This document shows positions 18,836 through 27,321 of a stretch of 64,000 nucleotides of DNA, one piece after another. The stretch lies in contig JASAON010001661.1 of assembly GCA_030849065.1 (NCBI GenBank), forward strand, positions 1-64,000. The letters run 5' to 3'. The first letter of the stretch is position 1. Every line of letters begins with the position of its first letter. The translations under genes were made by a program, and so were the position numbers. Under the pieces are notes generated by a model. The model was not told where the DNA came from and made no database searches. It worked only from the letters and a program-made list of their open reading frames with translations. The DNA comes from Jaenimonas drosophilae. Taxonomy: Eukaryota; Euglenozoa; Kinetoplastea; Trypanosomatida; Trypanosomatidae.

Positions 18836-20824
18836 TCACTGCGATGAATGTGCTGGAGCCTGTGTGTTGTCGTTGCCATCATCGGTGGATGGCGAGATAT
18901 CCACGAGGGGTGAGAGCTCCACCACCCTCTCCGCACGTGATGTACGCGGAGGTGTACGTATCAGCACCTGCTCTGACTCCTTCAGCTTCTGCTGGCTGAG
19001 CTCTAAAAAGTATTGCAGCGCTGGGCTCGTTGGCTGCACCGGATCGGCGTGGCGGCGATGTTGGCGGCGGAAGAAGGCGTCAGTGGCGGTGCGAAGCGCA
19101 TCACCCGTGGCAGCAACCTCACGCGTTGATGATGGCGTTGCGTGAGTGCGGATGTTGTTGGTTGTGTTTCTTGTACTGGCGTTATTGGCTGTGGTGGTAT
19201 CAATGGTCTTGTTGGTGGCATTGTTGTTGCGAGTGGTATGGCTGTTGTTGTTGGTGGTGGTGGTGGTACGTTCAGGTCGTGGAGGTGTGATGGAGGAAAG
19301 TAGTGAGCTGTCTGTCAGTGGAGCTCCTTGACTACGTATGGGCGTTGTGTTGGCAATCATTCCTGTGCCATGAAAGCTGCTCATCTGACCACTACTCACC
19401 TCTACAGCCGACGTACGTGGTGGCGCATGAATTTGGCTGGTGGCCAACTTCGATGAACGTACGGAGGTGGCCGAAGATGGGGCAGATGATCGTGCGCGCG
19501 GTGCATGATAGGCCGGTGTGGTGTTCTCCACTCCCTTCCAACGCTTGGCAATGGCCATGGCGCGCAGTGAGCTACTTCGCGTTCCGTGTGCGGGCGGCAA
19601 CGTGGATGCGCAGAGTGTGCGGCGTGTGGGGCGTTGTGCCTCCGCTTTTTGGCGCTTTTCCTCAGCCATCGCCGCCACATCGCGCTGAACGAGAGCCACG
19701 CGACGGTCTGTGGATGACGTTGATTGCATAAAACTAAAGCGATCGCGTGGTGTAGCACATGTACTCCCGCGTGGGCGATGTTGGCTGCGTGCGGGTGTGC
19801 TACTCGCCATGGCATCGGCATCGGCTTGAGGAGAGCAGCACGGACGTAGTGGGCTGATGCGTGCGCGCGGAGGTGATGAAGAAAAGGGTGGCGATATGCC
19901 ACGTTGAAGTCGGTGACGATGCTCGGGCGTTGCCGGAGAGCGGTACAGCTGTTTGGTGGTGCTATCTGCCACATGTGTGTGCGCTGAACGTGTACGAGGA
20001 GAGCGTTGAGGACGAGCGTTCGCAACCTCATCTTCTTCTCTAATCCATTGCGTATTGTGTTGGCGCTCCTCCACTCGTGTATCTTGAACATGATGATGAT
20101 GAAAATCAGATTGTTGCTGCGGAGGCTGTGGTGGCGATGTGCGTATGCCAACAAACTCATCACTCCTCCGTCGCTCCTCTGCCAACGCGGATGGCACCGG
20201 TGGCGAATAAATACGGCGCCGATCTCCTTCAACATGGCGTTGCGATGCACCATCATGCGTGTAGCGCGGTGGTGGTGGCGCATCGCTTCGGTAGCGCAGA
20301 TGCACACTACGCGGGCTACGATGTTGTTGTTGTTGTTGATGCACCACCTCCGTGGTATCCCTTGATTGTATGTGCCGCATGGAGGTCTGTTGGACCTCTT
20401 CCAGCTCTGCATGGTGCAGACGCTGCTGAAGGTGAAGTTGTTGCCGTTGGCGCTCAATCATGGATCCGAGCTGAAGCAGCTCATATTCACGAATCCGATC
20501 CTGATGCTGTCGGCGATGAAGGGCGGCGTGGAGCTCCAAGCTCTCGGACATGGCCGCCATCATGAATTGAACCTGTGCCGCAATGACCTCTACCGGAACA
20601 CCACGCAACAGATGCTCATCAATGTAGCGCAGCAGACGTGATCCATCTTCGGTGATGGTGTGCTGAATCAGGACGCTGTTTTCACACACCATCGACGTTG
20701 AACCACTTCGTCGAGGCATTGGGTGCTCAGCCTCATCGCCGTCCTTCGGATAGCGCACCAACAACTCACGGAGCACCGCTTCTTGTGAGCTCAACGTGGA
20801 AGTGGTGGAAGTTGCGGCATGCAT
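18836..20824 (-). CDS. Hypothetical coiled-coil and low-complexity protein, 662 residues
   Basis: Not recognised. Residues about 60-170 are helical and heptad-like, ending in an R/Q/H-rich coiled coil (MIERQRQQLHLQQRLHHAEL). The centre is disordered, rich in S, R, P and H. Residues about 510-570 form a run of T, N and R (repeated TTTNNN-like blocks). A helical end with FFRRQHRRHADP and LQYFLELSQQKLKESEQ follows. Composition suggests a cytoskeletal or scaffold protein, but nothing in the sequence proves it. The frame opens seven codons upstream with a GTG; the first ATG is at 20824, soon after a short T-run and AG. Confidence 0.62.
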   Translation of the reverse strand: MHAATSTTSTLSSQEAVLRELLVRYPKDGDEAEHPMPRRSGSTSMVCENSVLIQHTITEDGSRLLRYIDEHLLRGVPVEVIAAQVQFMMAAMSESLELHAALHRRQHQDRIREYELLQLGSMIERQRQQLHLQQRLHHAELEEVQQTSMRHIQSRDTTEVVHQQQQQHRSPRSVHLRYRSDAPPPPRYTHDGASQRHVEGDRRRIYSPPVPSALAEERRRSDEFVGIRTSPPQPPQQQSDFHHHHVQDTRVEERQHNTQWIREEDEVANARPQRSPRTRSAHTHVADSTTKQLYRSPATPEHRHRLQRGISPPFSSSPPRARISPLRPCCSPQADADAMASSTPARSQHRPRGSTCATPRDRFSFMQSTSSTDRRVALVQRDVAAMAEEKRQKAEAQRPTRRTLCASTLPPAHGTRSSSLRAMAIAKRWKGVENTTPAYHAPRARSSAPSSATSVRSSKLATSQIHAPPRTSAVEVSSGQMSSFHGTGMIANTTPIRSQGAPLTDSSLLSSITPPRPERTTTTTNNNSHTTRNNNATNKTIDTTTANNASTRNTTNNIRTHATPSSTREVAATGDALRTATDAFFRRQHRRHADPVQPTSPALQYFLELSQQKLKESEQVLIRTPPRTSRAERVVELSPLVDISPSTDDGNDNTQAPAHSSQ

Positions 20825-20896
20825 TACGTAGCTCGACGCACACACAAAAAAATCTAGAAGAGAAATCTATCTACGGATTATGAGGTGCTGTACGGT

Positions 20897-20917
20897 GTTG
20901 TTGTTGTTGTTGTTGTT
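20897..20917. repeat. (GTT)7 microsatellite
   Basis: Seven GTT units in the spacer 5' of the 662-residue gene; AAC on the transcribed strand. Confidence 0.85.
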
Positions 20918-21124
20918 TCCGCACGAAACATGTCTGACCAACAACAGGGCTGGCAACAATGAAAACTGCCAATGCTGCAGCAGCACAGCTGCTTCCATCA
21001 ATGATACAGAAATGAAGAGAAAAAGATTGTTTTGTATGTCAAAGTCAGGCATCTTCTGGACATGTACCATGAATATAGAGAGTTCCTTGTCACAACTTGG
21101 TGGCAGCACGTGTGGATGCATGCA

Positions 21125-22318
21125 TCAGCTGCTAGATTTGCTGGCATTCACCGATTCACGAATAGAAATGGCCTTCTGCAACAGCCCAGCAGCATCCATG
21201 CGTGGCATGTGCCGCAATCGGTACAAAATCTCCATCTTTTCGCACTCAATGAGGTCCTCTGTCAGGTAGGCCAACGCCGCCAGACACACAAATGGATGAA
21301 GTGGGACACCACCATGCGCGCACAAATCTGCCATGTAGTAGTCCCACAGCCTCAGTAGGTCGTCGGGGTGTAGTGCATCCGCCAAGAGCGAGGTTAGCAT
21401 CGATGGCACCCACGCACTCGTTGGCACACCTTCGGCAAAAAAGTGCTGATAGAGTGGTGCGTTGACGGCATGAAAGAGCATCATGAAGTGGCCACAGTGG
21501 TGCTGAAGGCAGGCATCATCTTGCAGCACGTTGCGGTGATGAGAGAGGATGTGCAGCATAGATCCCAGGCAGTAGAAGATGTCTTTGGCCTTCACAAAGA
21601 TGGCGCCAAACGGAAGTGCGAGTGTAGCAAGAGAGCGAATGCGGTCTGGGGCCAAATCACCCAGGGCAATCTGAAGTGCGGCGAGGGCGGTGCTGATGGG
21701 ATAGCGTACGGTAGCATCCTTGGAGGATGTGCCTCCCTCTCCATGATGATCATCATCTGCCTCATCATCGGCATCTTCAACCACATTCATGGCGGTGCTA
21801 TTTTGCGCAGCGGCGTGCTCTCGACGACGGACGGAGAAAATGACGCGTTGCCATGCCATGTGGCTATCACTTGTACCATGAGTGATACACCGCACACCAT
21901 TGTAGGAGCGGCTATCATCCGGCAAAAAGAAGTGGGCCTCATGCACAGCACTCGGTGAGAGGTATGCGCGCCATCGCTCCACGCCTCCACCACCTCCGTT
22001 GGCACCATCTGCGCCACCACCTCCATGGCCATCCAGCGGGCCCCACAATTGTTCGTAGGATTGCAACAAGGCGCCAAAATCTTTTTCCTGGCGGCTCTCA
22101 ATCGTCATTTCACTTGACTTATCCACAAACGCAACACCAAGAAGATAGCGGTACACGTGGCCGCGGTAGGACGGCGGAATGCCTTGTTTGGCACGCTCCA
22201 TCAGCTTCGTAACGTGTACGGCAACCTCCGCGTCGAGGAGCTCTTCCAGAATTTGGTTTTCATCCACGGCGCTACCTGAACGTCCACGTGGAGCGGGCAG
22301 CGTTTCTGACCTCACCAT
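21125..22318 (-). CDS. TBC-domain Rab GTPase-activating protein, TBC1D7-like
   Basis: 397 residues from the ATG at 22318. The TBC fold covers about 45-375: an entry motif IPPSYRGHVYRYLLG (47-61) equivalent to the I/W-P..R..VW..LLG start of TBC domains, a mid-region helix with LPFGAIFVKAKDIFYCL, and the final block DDLLRLWDYYMA followed by HPFVCLAALAYL and a helix ending near RHMPRMDAAGLLQKAI. The last part resembles TBC1D7, a TSC-complex partner. The catalytic IxxDxxR and YxQ fingers are not obvious, so GAP activity may be reduced or lost. A glycine-rich loop (about 125-140) and an acidic loop (about 215-240) interrupt the domain. The longer frame to 22432 is 5' of the splice signal. Confidence 0.65.
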   Translation of the reverse strand: MVRSETLPAPRGRSGSAVDENQILEELLDAEVAVHVTKLMERAKQGIPPSYRGHVYRYLLGVAFVDKSSEMTIESRQEKDFGALLQSYEQLWGPLDGHGGGGADGANGGGGGVERWRAYLSPSAVHEAHFFLPDDSRSYNGVRCITHGTSDSHMAWQRVIFSVRRREHAAAQNSTAMNVVEDADDEADDDHHGEGGTSSKDATVRYPISTALAALQIALGDLAPDRIRSLATLALPFGAIFVKAKDIFYCLGSMLHILSHHRNVLQDDACLQHHCGHFMMLFHAVNAPLYQHFFAEGVPTSAWVPSMLTSLLADALHPDDLLRLWDYYMADLCAHGGVPLHPFVCLAALAYLTEDLIECEKMEILYRLRHMPRMDAAGLLQKAISIRESVNASKSSS

Positions 22319-22723
22319 CTGTATCTGTACGTACCTACTACAAATGATGAAGTGTGTTGTGGGGGGGGGTGTATGAAGAGCTCCCCCGCGATGTACGCTA
22401 CAAAGACAAGAAGAAACATGAGATAGAAACATGATGTAGGATCATTGATACAACACAACACCACATGAAGATGGCGGCACCTTCCAGTTCAGAAGCATCA
22501 CGTACGTCTGTCTTGCTTGACGAGTCGGTAACACGCCATTCCGGGACTACTCCCCCAATGAGAAGGAGCCTGGAAGGCCCTAATGTTGTAGTTGTGTTGT
22601 TGTTGTTGGCATAATTAGGTTGATGCACTTAGAACAACTGTGTGTGGGTGATGAGAATGGCTTCACGAGAGGTCAGCCTAGCAAAGATGATGTGCAGATC
22701 ATCATCATCCCCATGACTCGATC
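22319..22723. other. Intergenic spacer
   Basis: 405 bp. It contains the 5' region of the TBC gene with a C9 run on the transcribed strand (G9 at 22361-22369) and TTGTAG before the start, so this looks like a splice acceptor region. The rest shows nothing recognisable. It ends at the stop of the 110-residue gene. Confidence 0.5.
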
Positions 22724-23056
22724 TCAGCCAAGACGCTGTTGGTACTCACGTGCGAAGTGCTCCTTGGGCAGCTGCCACACGGACTCCTTTACGGCGAGCG
22801 TTACCTCCTCGTGGAAGAGGTGCTTCGCCTCCTTCACAAGGTCCTCGCGCTGGCCGTTGAGCTGCTCGCGATCGCCAAAGTAGTGGTCGGCGATCACTTG
22901 CTTCTCAGCGGAGGTCATGATCATTTGGAAGACGGAAACGAGGGCAGCGGCAGAGCACACAGGCCATAGACGGTGCTTCACCCACGTCCATGCGTCAAGT
23001 CCAGTGCGTACGCCAGTGACGGCGGCAGTGCTGAGCAACTCACGAAGTTCGGGCAT
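22724..23056 (-). CDS. Small single-pass membrane protein, 110 residues
   Basis: Not recognised by name. Residues about 1-20 form an amphipathic helix. A hydrophobic segment at about 30-47 (RLWPVCSAAALVSVFQMI) is a likely transmembrane span. It is followed by a charged helical region with a DREQLNGQREDLVKEAKHLF heptad-like run. The layout (short N-terminus, one span, hydrophilic helical tail) is common in small subunits of kinetoplastid respiratory or ATP synthase complexes, but this is only an analogy. It reads as a real gene because it starts with ATG at 23056, fits the co-directional array with normal spacing, and has biased codons like its neighbours. Confidence 0.68.
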   Translation of the reverse strand: MPELRELLSTAAVTGVRTGLDAWTWVKHRLWPVCSAAALVSVFQMIMTSAEKQVIADHYFGDREQLNGQREDLVKEAKHLFHEEVTLAVKESVWQLPKEHFAREYQQRLG

Positions 23057-23309
23057 CGTAGAGATGTTGTGGGTGTGGTATGTGTGGATAGAGGTGAGTT
23101 AAGATGATGATGTCTGTAAGAGTACGGATGAAGTATCCAACGTGTGGGTGTACCGCTGACTGCGTGGGAATCTAGAAAAAAAAAAAGATGAATCCAACAA
23201 AAAAGAAGAACAAGTGGCACATACATCAACATCAACATGTTGTAGAAGGAAGGACATAGGCTCATCATTGATCACCATCATCTCTACGTGCATCATTGGT
23301 AGTGAGGCA

Positions 23310-25766
23310 TTATCCCTCAAACACATCCACGACGACCATTTTGTTTCGGCAAACAACGAGGCAGAATTCGCGTGATGGGCTTAGGCTTACCTCGCAATGC
23401 ACGCTCGGCATCCCACTCAGAACCAACACGGAGGCATCATCACCGCCACCATCATTCTCCGACTCGTTGCCCTCATCATCATCATCATCATCATCTTCAT
23501 CATCATCCGCACTGTTGCTACGAAGTACCTGACCACGTTCATCCACCATGGCAAGAACAAGGGTCGCTGAGCCGTTGGTTTTCGTTGACGCATCTGCCGA
23601 AGATGTGCTCCACGAGGCAAGCAGCAAACGTCTTTCTCTATTCACGAGGCCGTACCAACGTGTCCGCAGGCGTCGGCCCTCCCCTTCCTGCAATGATGCG
23701 GCGTTGATGATGTCTAGTTGCTTCACCTCAGTAGCACTTGAGGAAACACATGGATGCTCCTCCTCGTTGGTGTTGCTCTCCATCTGCCATGGTTGAGTGA
23801 GTAAAGAGCTCAGCATGGTGATGGAGGAGGATGGCTGATCCTGGACTACATGCAAAACCGGTCGGCCCACACACGATACGTCGGTGGACGGTGACGCCTT
23901 GCTTCCATCATCATCATCATCATCATCTGCAGACTCCACTTCCTCCACGTTAACGTCAATGTAGGTGTTGGCATCCATCATCGCGCCAGGAATCTGCACC
24001 GGCGCCACATCCACCACCACGTCCTCCGAATTCACGCCAAGCGCAACAGTACGCAAACGTTGCTGGAGTAGCCGCTCCAGCTTCTCCCCAACACGTTTGG
24101 GATCCTCTGACTCCTCCGCCCACGACGTATCTCGCCCATGAAGAATGGCAATCAACGTACGTCGGAGTGTTGGCTGCCTCGCCACACTCAGTGGCTCCAC
24201 GGTTGCCACAACTTCATCTACACCAGGAGCTCCATCCCGACTCGGGACAATCAGCGACGCACGTTGCACCGCCCACTGTATGAGCTCACCAGCATGATCA
24301 GCTTGACAGCGCATGCGACGAAGAAAAGATTCTGTGTTGCGGCGGAGTACGCCAATCAGCTCAAGCCACGTAGCATCGTCACTGGCCGCGGTGGATGGCA
24401 TGTGCAGCGTTTGTGTATGTGCGGCAACGGCCAAACTCATCGCCACATCCAAACATGCGAGCGAGGTCGCATAGACCTCCTCCGCGAGCCTCCGCGGCAG
24501 CAGCAACAGCCGATCCATCACGGCAGGCGTGGTGCTGGACGCAGCGCTAACATGCCGCCAGAGACCACACAGCGCATCATGATGAGACTTTGAAACATCC
24601 TCCATCACGGCAGTCGCAAGGAGCTCCGCACTCTGCGGCAACTTCAGCAAGCGTGCGTACACGCGTCGCCGCAGGAAGGAGCTCCAGCAGCACTTGGCCT
24701 CCTCGGCGTATGCCAGCGCCACCTGACAGTGCTCCGCCACCGCACACACATCCACAACGGCGGGCTGAGCCCAGCCACACAAACGCCGGCCAAGACACAA
24801 CTTCATCAACGTTGGCGCCGCATCGGCACCGGAGGCACGCACCGACAATAAACCCACATGATGGTGTGTGCGCGATGATGGATGTGTGGTTGCGTCTTTC
24901 CCCATCGTCCAGAATCCATCATCCGCATCATCCTCATCCTCCGGTGCGCTGGGAGGTGGCACCATCACGATGCGGAGCTGCTCCACGTGCAGGCTCGGGC
25001 TTAACGTCATGGGCAACGAGAGCCGCAAATAATCAACCTCGCGCAAGCCGCCCAGAGCGCAGCTCAGACCACCAGCGGCATCGAGGAGCAACAACATCGC
25101 CACCGAACGTTCATTTCCGTGTGGGCTGCAACACTCAACCTCCTCCGTGAGGGTGTTGGTGTGTGGGAGTGGCAGACATGCGGCCTCACCGTGATTGGGG
25201 CGTCGCGGGGTGGCGAGGGGAACCGAGATCCACGTCAAGGCGTAGATGGGTCCTTCGACGGTGCTTAGCGGAACAAGCAGTGGAGATGGCCGCAGCAACG
25301 TGCGCTCATCTTCCATCTCATCCTCTTCCTCATCATCATCATCGTCTGCGCTGTTGTGCCGTGAATCTGAGTGGCACATACCAACTGAGGCAGGAAAGAC
25401 ACCGCTCGCATTCCACGCCGCGATGGACGTTCGTGGTGCCATGCGACGCACAAGTTCTGCCGTCTCAACATCGAAGATGAGCACAACACCGTCGGGCAGC
25501 GCAAGAGAAAAGAAGCGGCCACTGGGCGACCAACCTGCAGCAACACCTGCAAACTCATCTTCATTTTCTGCGGATGATGATGGTGATGGTGATGATGATG
25601 AAGTTGTGTCGGCCATGTGAAGCTGCGCGGAGAGTACAACGGTGAGGGTGGTGGATCGATAGAGCTGCAGCGAGGTTCGCGTAACTACGGCGAGGAGGTT
25701 CATGTTTGGGCATGCGGAGGCGAGGAGGATGCGGCTGGGCATGGCCTTGGTGTGCAGGACCTTCAT
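23310..25766 (-). CDS. Anaphase-promoting complex subunit 4 (APC4)-like protein
   Basis: 818 residues from the ATG at 25766 (the frame upstream opens with TTG). The first 300 residues have WD40-like strands: LLAVVTRTSLQLYR, then VAAGWSPSGRFFSLALPDG and VVLIFDVETAELV, as at the start of APC4. A helical middle domain (about 340-570) contains AEEAKCCWSSFLRRRVYARLLKL and WLELIGVLRRNTESFLRRM, matching the APC4 long domain in order and composition. Acidic poly-Asp runs (near 620-640 and 770-790) split the C-terminal part. APC4 is a platform subunit of the ubiquitin ligase that triggers anaphase. Similarity is by pattern, not by a diagnostic motif, so another WD40-helical scaffold remains possible. 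Confidence 0.5.
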   Translation of the reverse strand: MKVLHTKAMPSRILLASACPNMNLLAVVTRTSLQLYRSTTLTVVLSAQLHMADTTSSSSPSPSSSAENEDEFAGVAAGWSPSGRFFSLALPDGVVLIFDVETAELVRRMAPRTSIAAWNASGVFPASVGMCHSDSRHNSADDDDDEEEDEMEDERTLLRPSPLLVPLSTVEGPIYALTWISVPLATPRRPNHGEAACLPLPHTNTLTEEVECCSPHGNERSVAMLLLLDAAGGLSCALGGLREVDYLRLSLPMTLSPSLHVEQLRIVMVPPPSAPEDEDDADDGFWTMGKDATTHPSSRTHHHVGLLSVRASGADAAPTLMKLCLGRRLCGWAQPAVVDVCAVAEHCQVALAYAEEAKCCWSSFLRRRVYARLLKLPQSAELLATAVMEDVSKSHHDALCGLWRHVSAASSTTPAVMDRLLLLPRRLAEEVYATSLACLDVAMSLAVAAHTQTLHMPSTAASDDATWLELIGVLRRNTESFLRRMRCQADHAGELIQWAVQRASLIVPSRDGAPGVDEVVATVEPLSVARQPTLRRTLIAILHGRDTSWAEESEDPKRVGEKLERLLQQRLRTVALGVNSEDVVVDVAPVQIPGAMMDANTYIDVNVEEVESADDDDDDDGSKASPSTDVSCVGRPVLHVVQDQPSSSITMLSSLLTQPWQMESNTNEEEHPCVSSSATEVKQLDIINAASLQEGEGRRLRTRWYGLVNRERRLLLASWSTSSADASTKTNGSATLVLAMVDERGQVLRSNSADDDEDDDDDDDEGNESENDGGGDDASVLVLSGMPSVHCEVSLSPSREFCLVVCRNKMVVVDVFEG

Positions 25767-25993
25767 GGTGAATGGCAAACAACAACCTGCGATGGCCTCA
25801 CCACGCAGAAGTACTCCACTACAAAAAAAAGGAGAAGATGTTTGTGTATGAAGAACAAGACGGATTCATCACAGTGTTTTGAGGTACTCAACAGAGACAA
25901 GCACAGACACACATTGTTACTCATACAAAACACAGAAGTACGGTAGCTTAAACGTATTAGCGGGAGAAGACGTGTGGCACAGATGCAGAGCAT

Positions 25994-27145
25994 CTACTCT
26001 GACGGTGTTGCATCGCGCCACCACGTCCATACGCCGGAACACTCCATCAACACCGTCGATGATTCTGCGGCCATGGTGGCTGAGATGGCCTCACCAAAGA
26101 AGAAGCGCGTGGATTTTACCGCCTCCTCCACGCTGCCAAATTCATAATCGGTGCGCAGCCAGTGACGCGCGAATCCATGATGCTGCTCCAGACGCTCACT
26201 CAAAGTGTTGTGCCGTGTTGGTTGTGGGGAGGAGTTGCCCAGCGTTTCAATCACCACCACAACACCGCCAGGAAGAAGATGGTTCTTCATCGCCCTCACC
26301 ACCGCATCAACGGCACCATGCCAACGATCCTCACCCCACTGTGCGCGCATCACGTAGGAGAGCGACCACGCACACACAATGGCATGGCAGCGTGGATGTG
26401 CAGAAGCTTCGAGACAGCCCACGCGAATGTGCTCAAAGGCGTAGGGCCTGGCGCACAACCACAACGGGCGCGATGATGATGCGCCAACCGTGGATGAACC
26501 ATCGGTGATGCAGATTGCCTCCTCGTGAGAGCTCGACGCAGTGGGGAGCAGACTTAAGTGGGAATGTGTGCCAGCCTCCTTCACGGCCGCCACGGTATTG
26601 ATGATGCAGCGACGGAGCATCGCAGGTTCATTGTCGTAGGCATAGATGCGATCAACGGCAGCATACTTGGCCAACATGCGCTCAATCCTTCCCGTGCCAC
26701 AGCCCATATCAGCCACTGAAAGTGATGGCCGTGATGATGTTGATGATGATGCATCATCCTTTATACCTTCCATGTGCTGACCGATGTTCTTCTCCACACG
26801 CTTCAGCAAATCGTGGAGGTAGCGCTGAAGCTCATCGCAGTTGTGGCAGCTCATGAAGGAGTCATAAGCCTCTGGAAAGCGACGGTACATCTCCAGCGTT
26901 CCGACCTTGAAGTTGGGGATGGCATCTGTTGTTGTTGATGTTGTTTCAGAAGATGAAGTTGTAGTAGTTGTGGGGGTCTGGTGCCACACGTTGAGTGCCT
27001 CTTCACGCAATCGACGAGTGAGAAGTTCCTGCGTCTTCAAAACATCCGTCGTGGCGGTCACGACGACTGGCGCACGTGCGCCACGCTCGCCTCGAGCCTT
27101 CTTGCTGAGCGGCTGCACCGGCTGATCATTGCTTGGTGAGCTCAT
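25994..27145 (-). CDS. Class I SAM-dependent methyltransferase
   Basis: 383 residues. Motif I is VADMGCGTGRIERML (about 144-158, GCGTG at 148-152). Motif II is IYAYDNEPAMLRRC with the acidic residue expected to bind the ribose. Motif IV/V regions are AIVCAWSLSYVM and LLPGGVVVVIETLG. The N-terminus is basic and disordered (KKARGERGAR, possible nuclear signal) with a threonine/serine-rich run at 58-73. A cysteine pair in FMSCHNCDEL may be structural. Substrate unknown: no target-recognition domain is visible. Start: ATG at 27145. Confidence 0.82.
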   Translation of the reverse strand: MSSPSNDQPVQPLSKKARGERGARAPVVVTATTDVLKTQELLTRRLREEALNVWHQTPTTTTTSSSETTSTTTDAIPNFKVGTLEMYRRFPEAYDSFMSCHNCDELQRYLHDLLKRVEKNIGQHMEGIKDDASSSTSSRPSLSVADMGCGTGRIERMLAKYAAVDRIYAYDNEPAMLRRCIINTVAAVKEAGTHSHLSLLPTASSSHEEAICITDGSSTVGASSSRPLWLCARPYAFEHIRVGCLEASAHPRCHAIVCAWSLSYVMRAQWGEDRWHGAVDAVVRAMKNHLLPGGVVVVIETLGNSSPQPTRHNTLSERLEQHHGFARHWLRTDYEFGSVEEAVKSTRFFFGEAISATMAAESSTVLMECSGVWTWWRDATPSE

Positions 27146-27321
27146 GAATAAAGAGCTACTGAAGAGTCAGATTTTTAAAAAAGAGAGAAGAGCACAAGTT
27201 TGTGGATCAAGATTGTTGCATCATCATTCATGAGTTGAGTGTGGCACAGAGTCTGACGAAGGAGTAGGGAGGTCCATGTGCAGCACGGGCATCAATCTGT
27301 GGTGCTGTGCCATCTATTCTA

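Noticed and set aside
19402..20457. 351-codon minus-strand frame overlapping the 662-residue gene in another frame
   Set aside because: Rich in H, R, M, W and C as typical of frame-shifted reading of S/T/N/Q codons; no domain.
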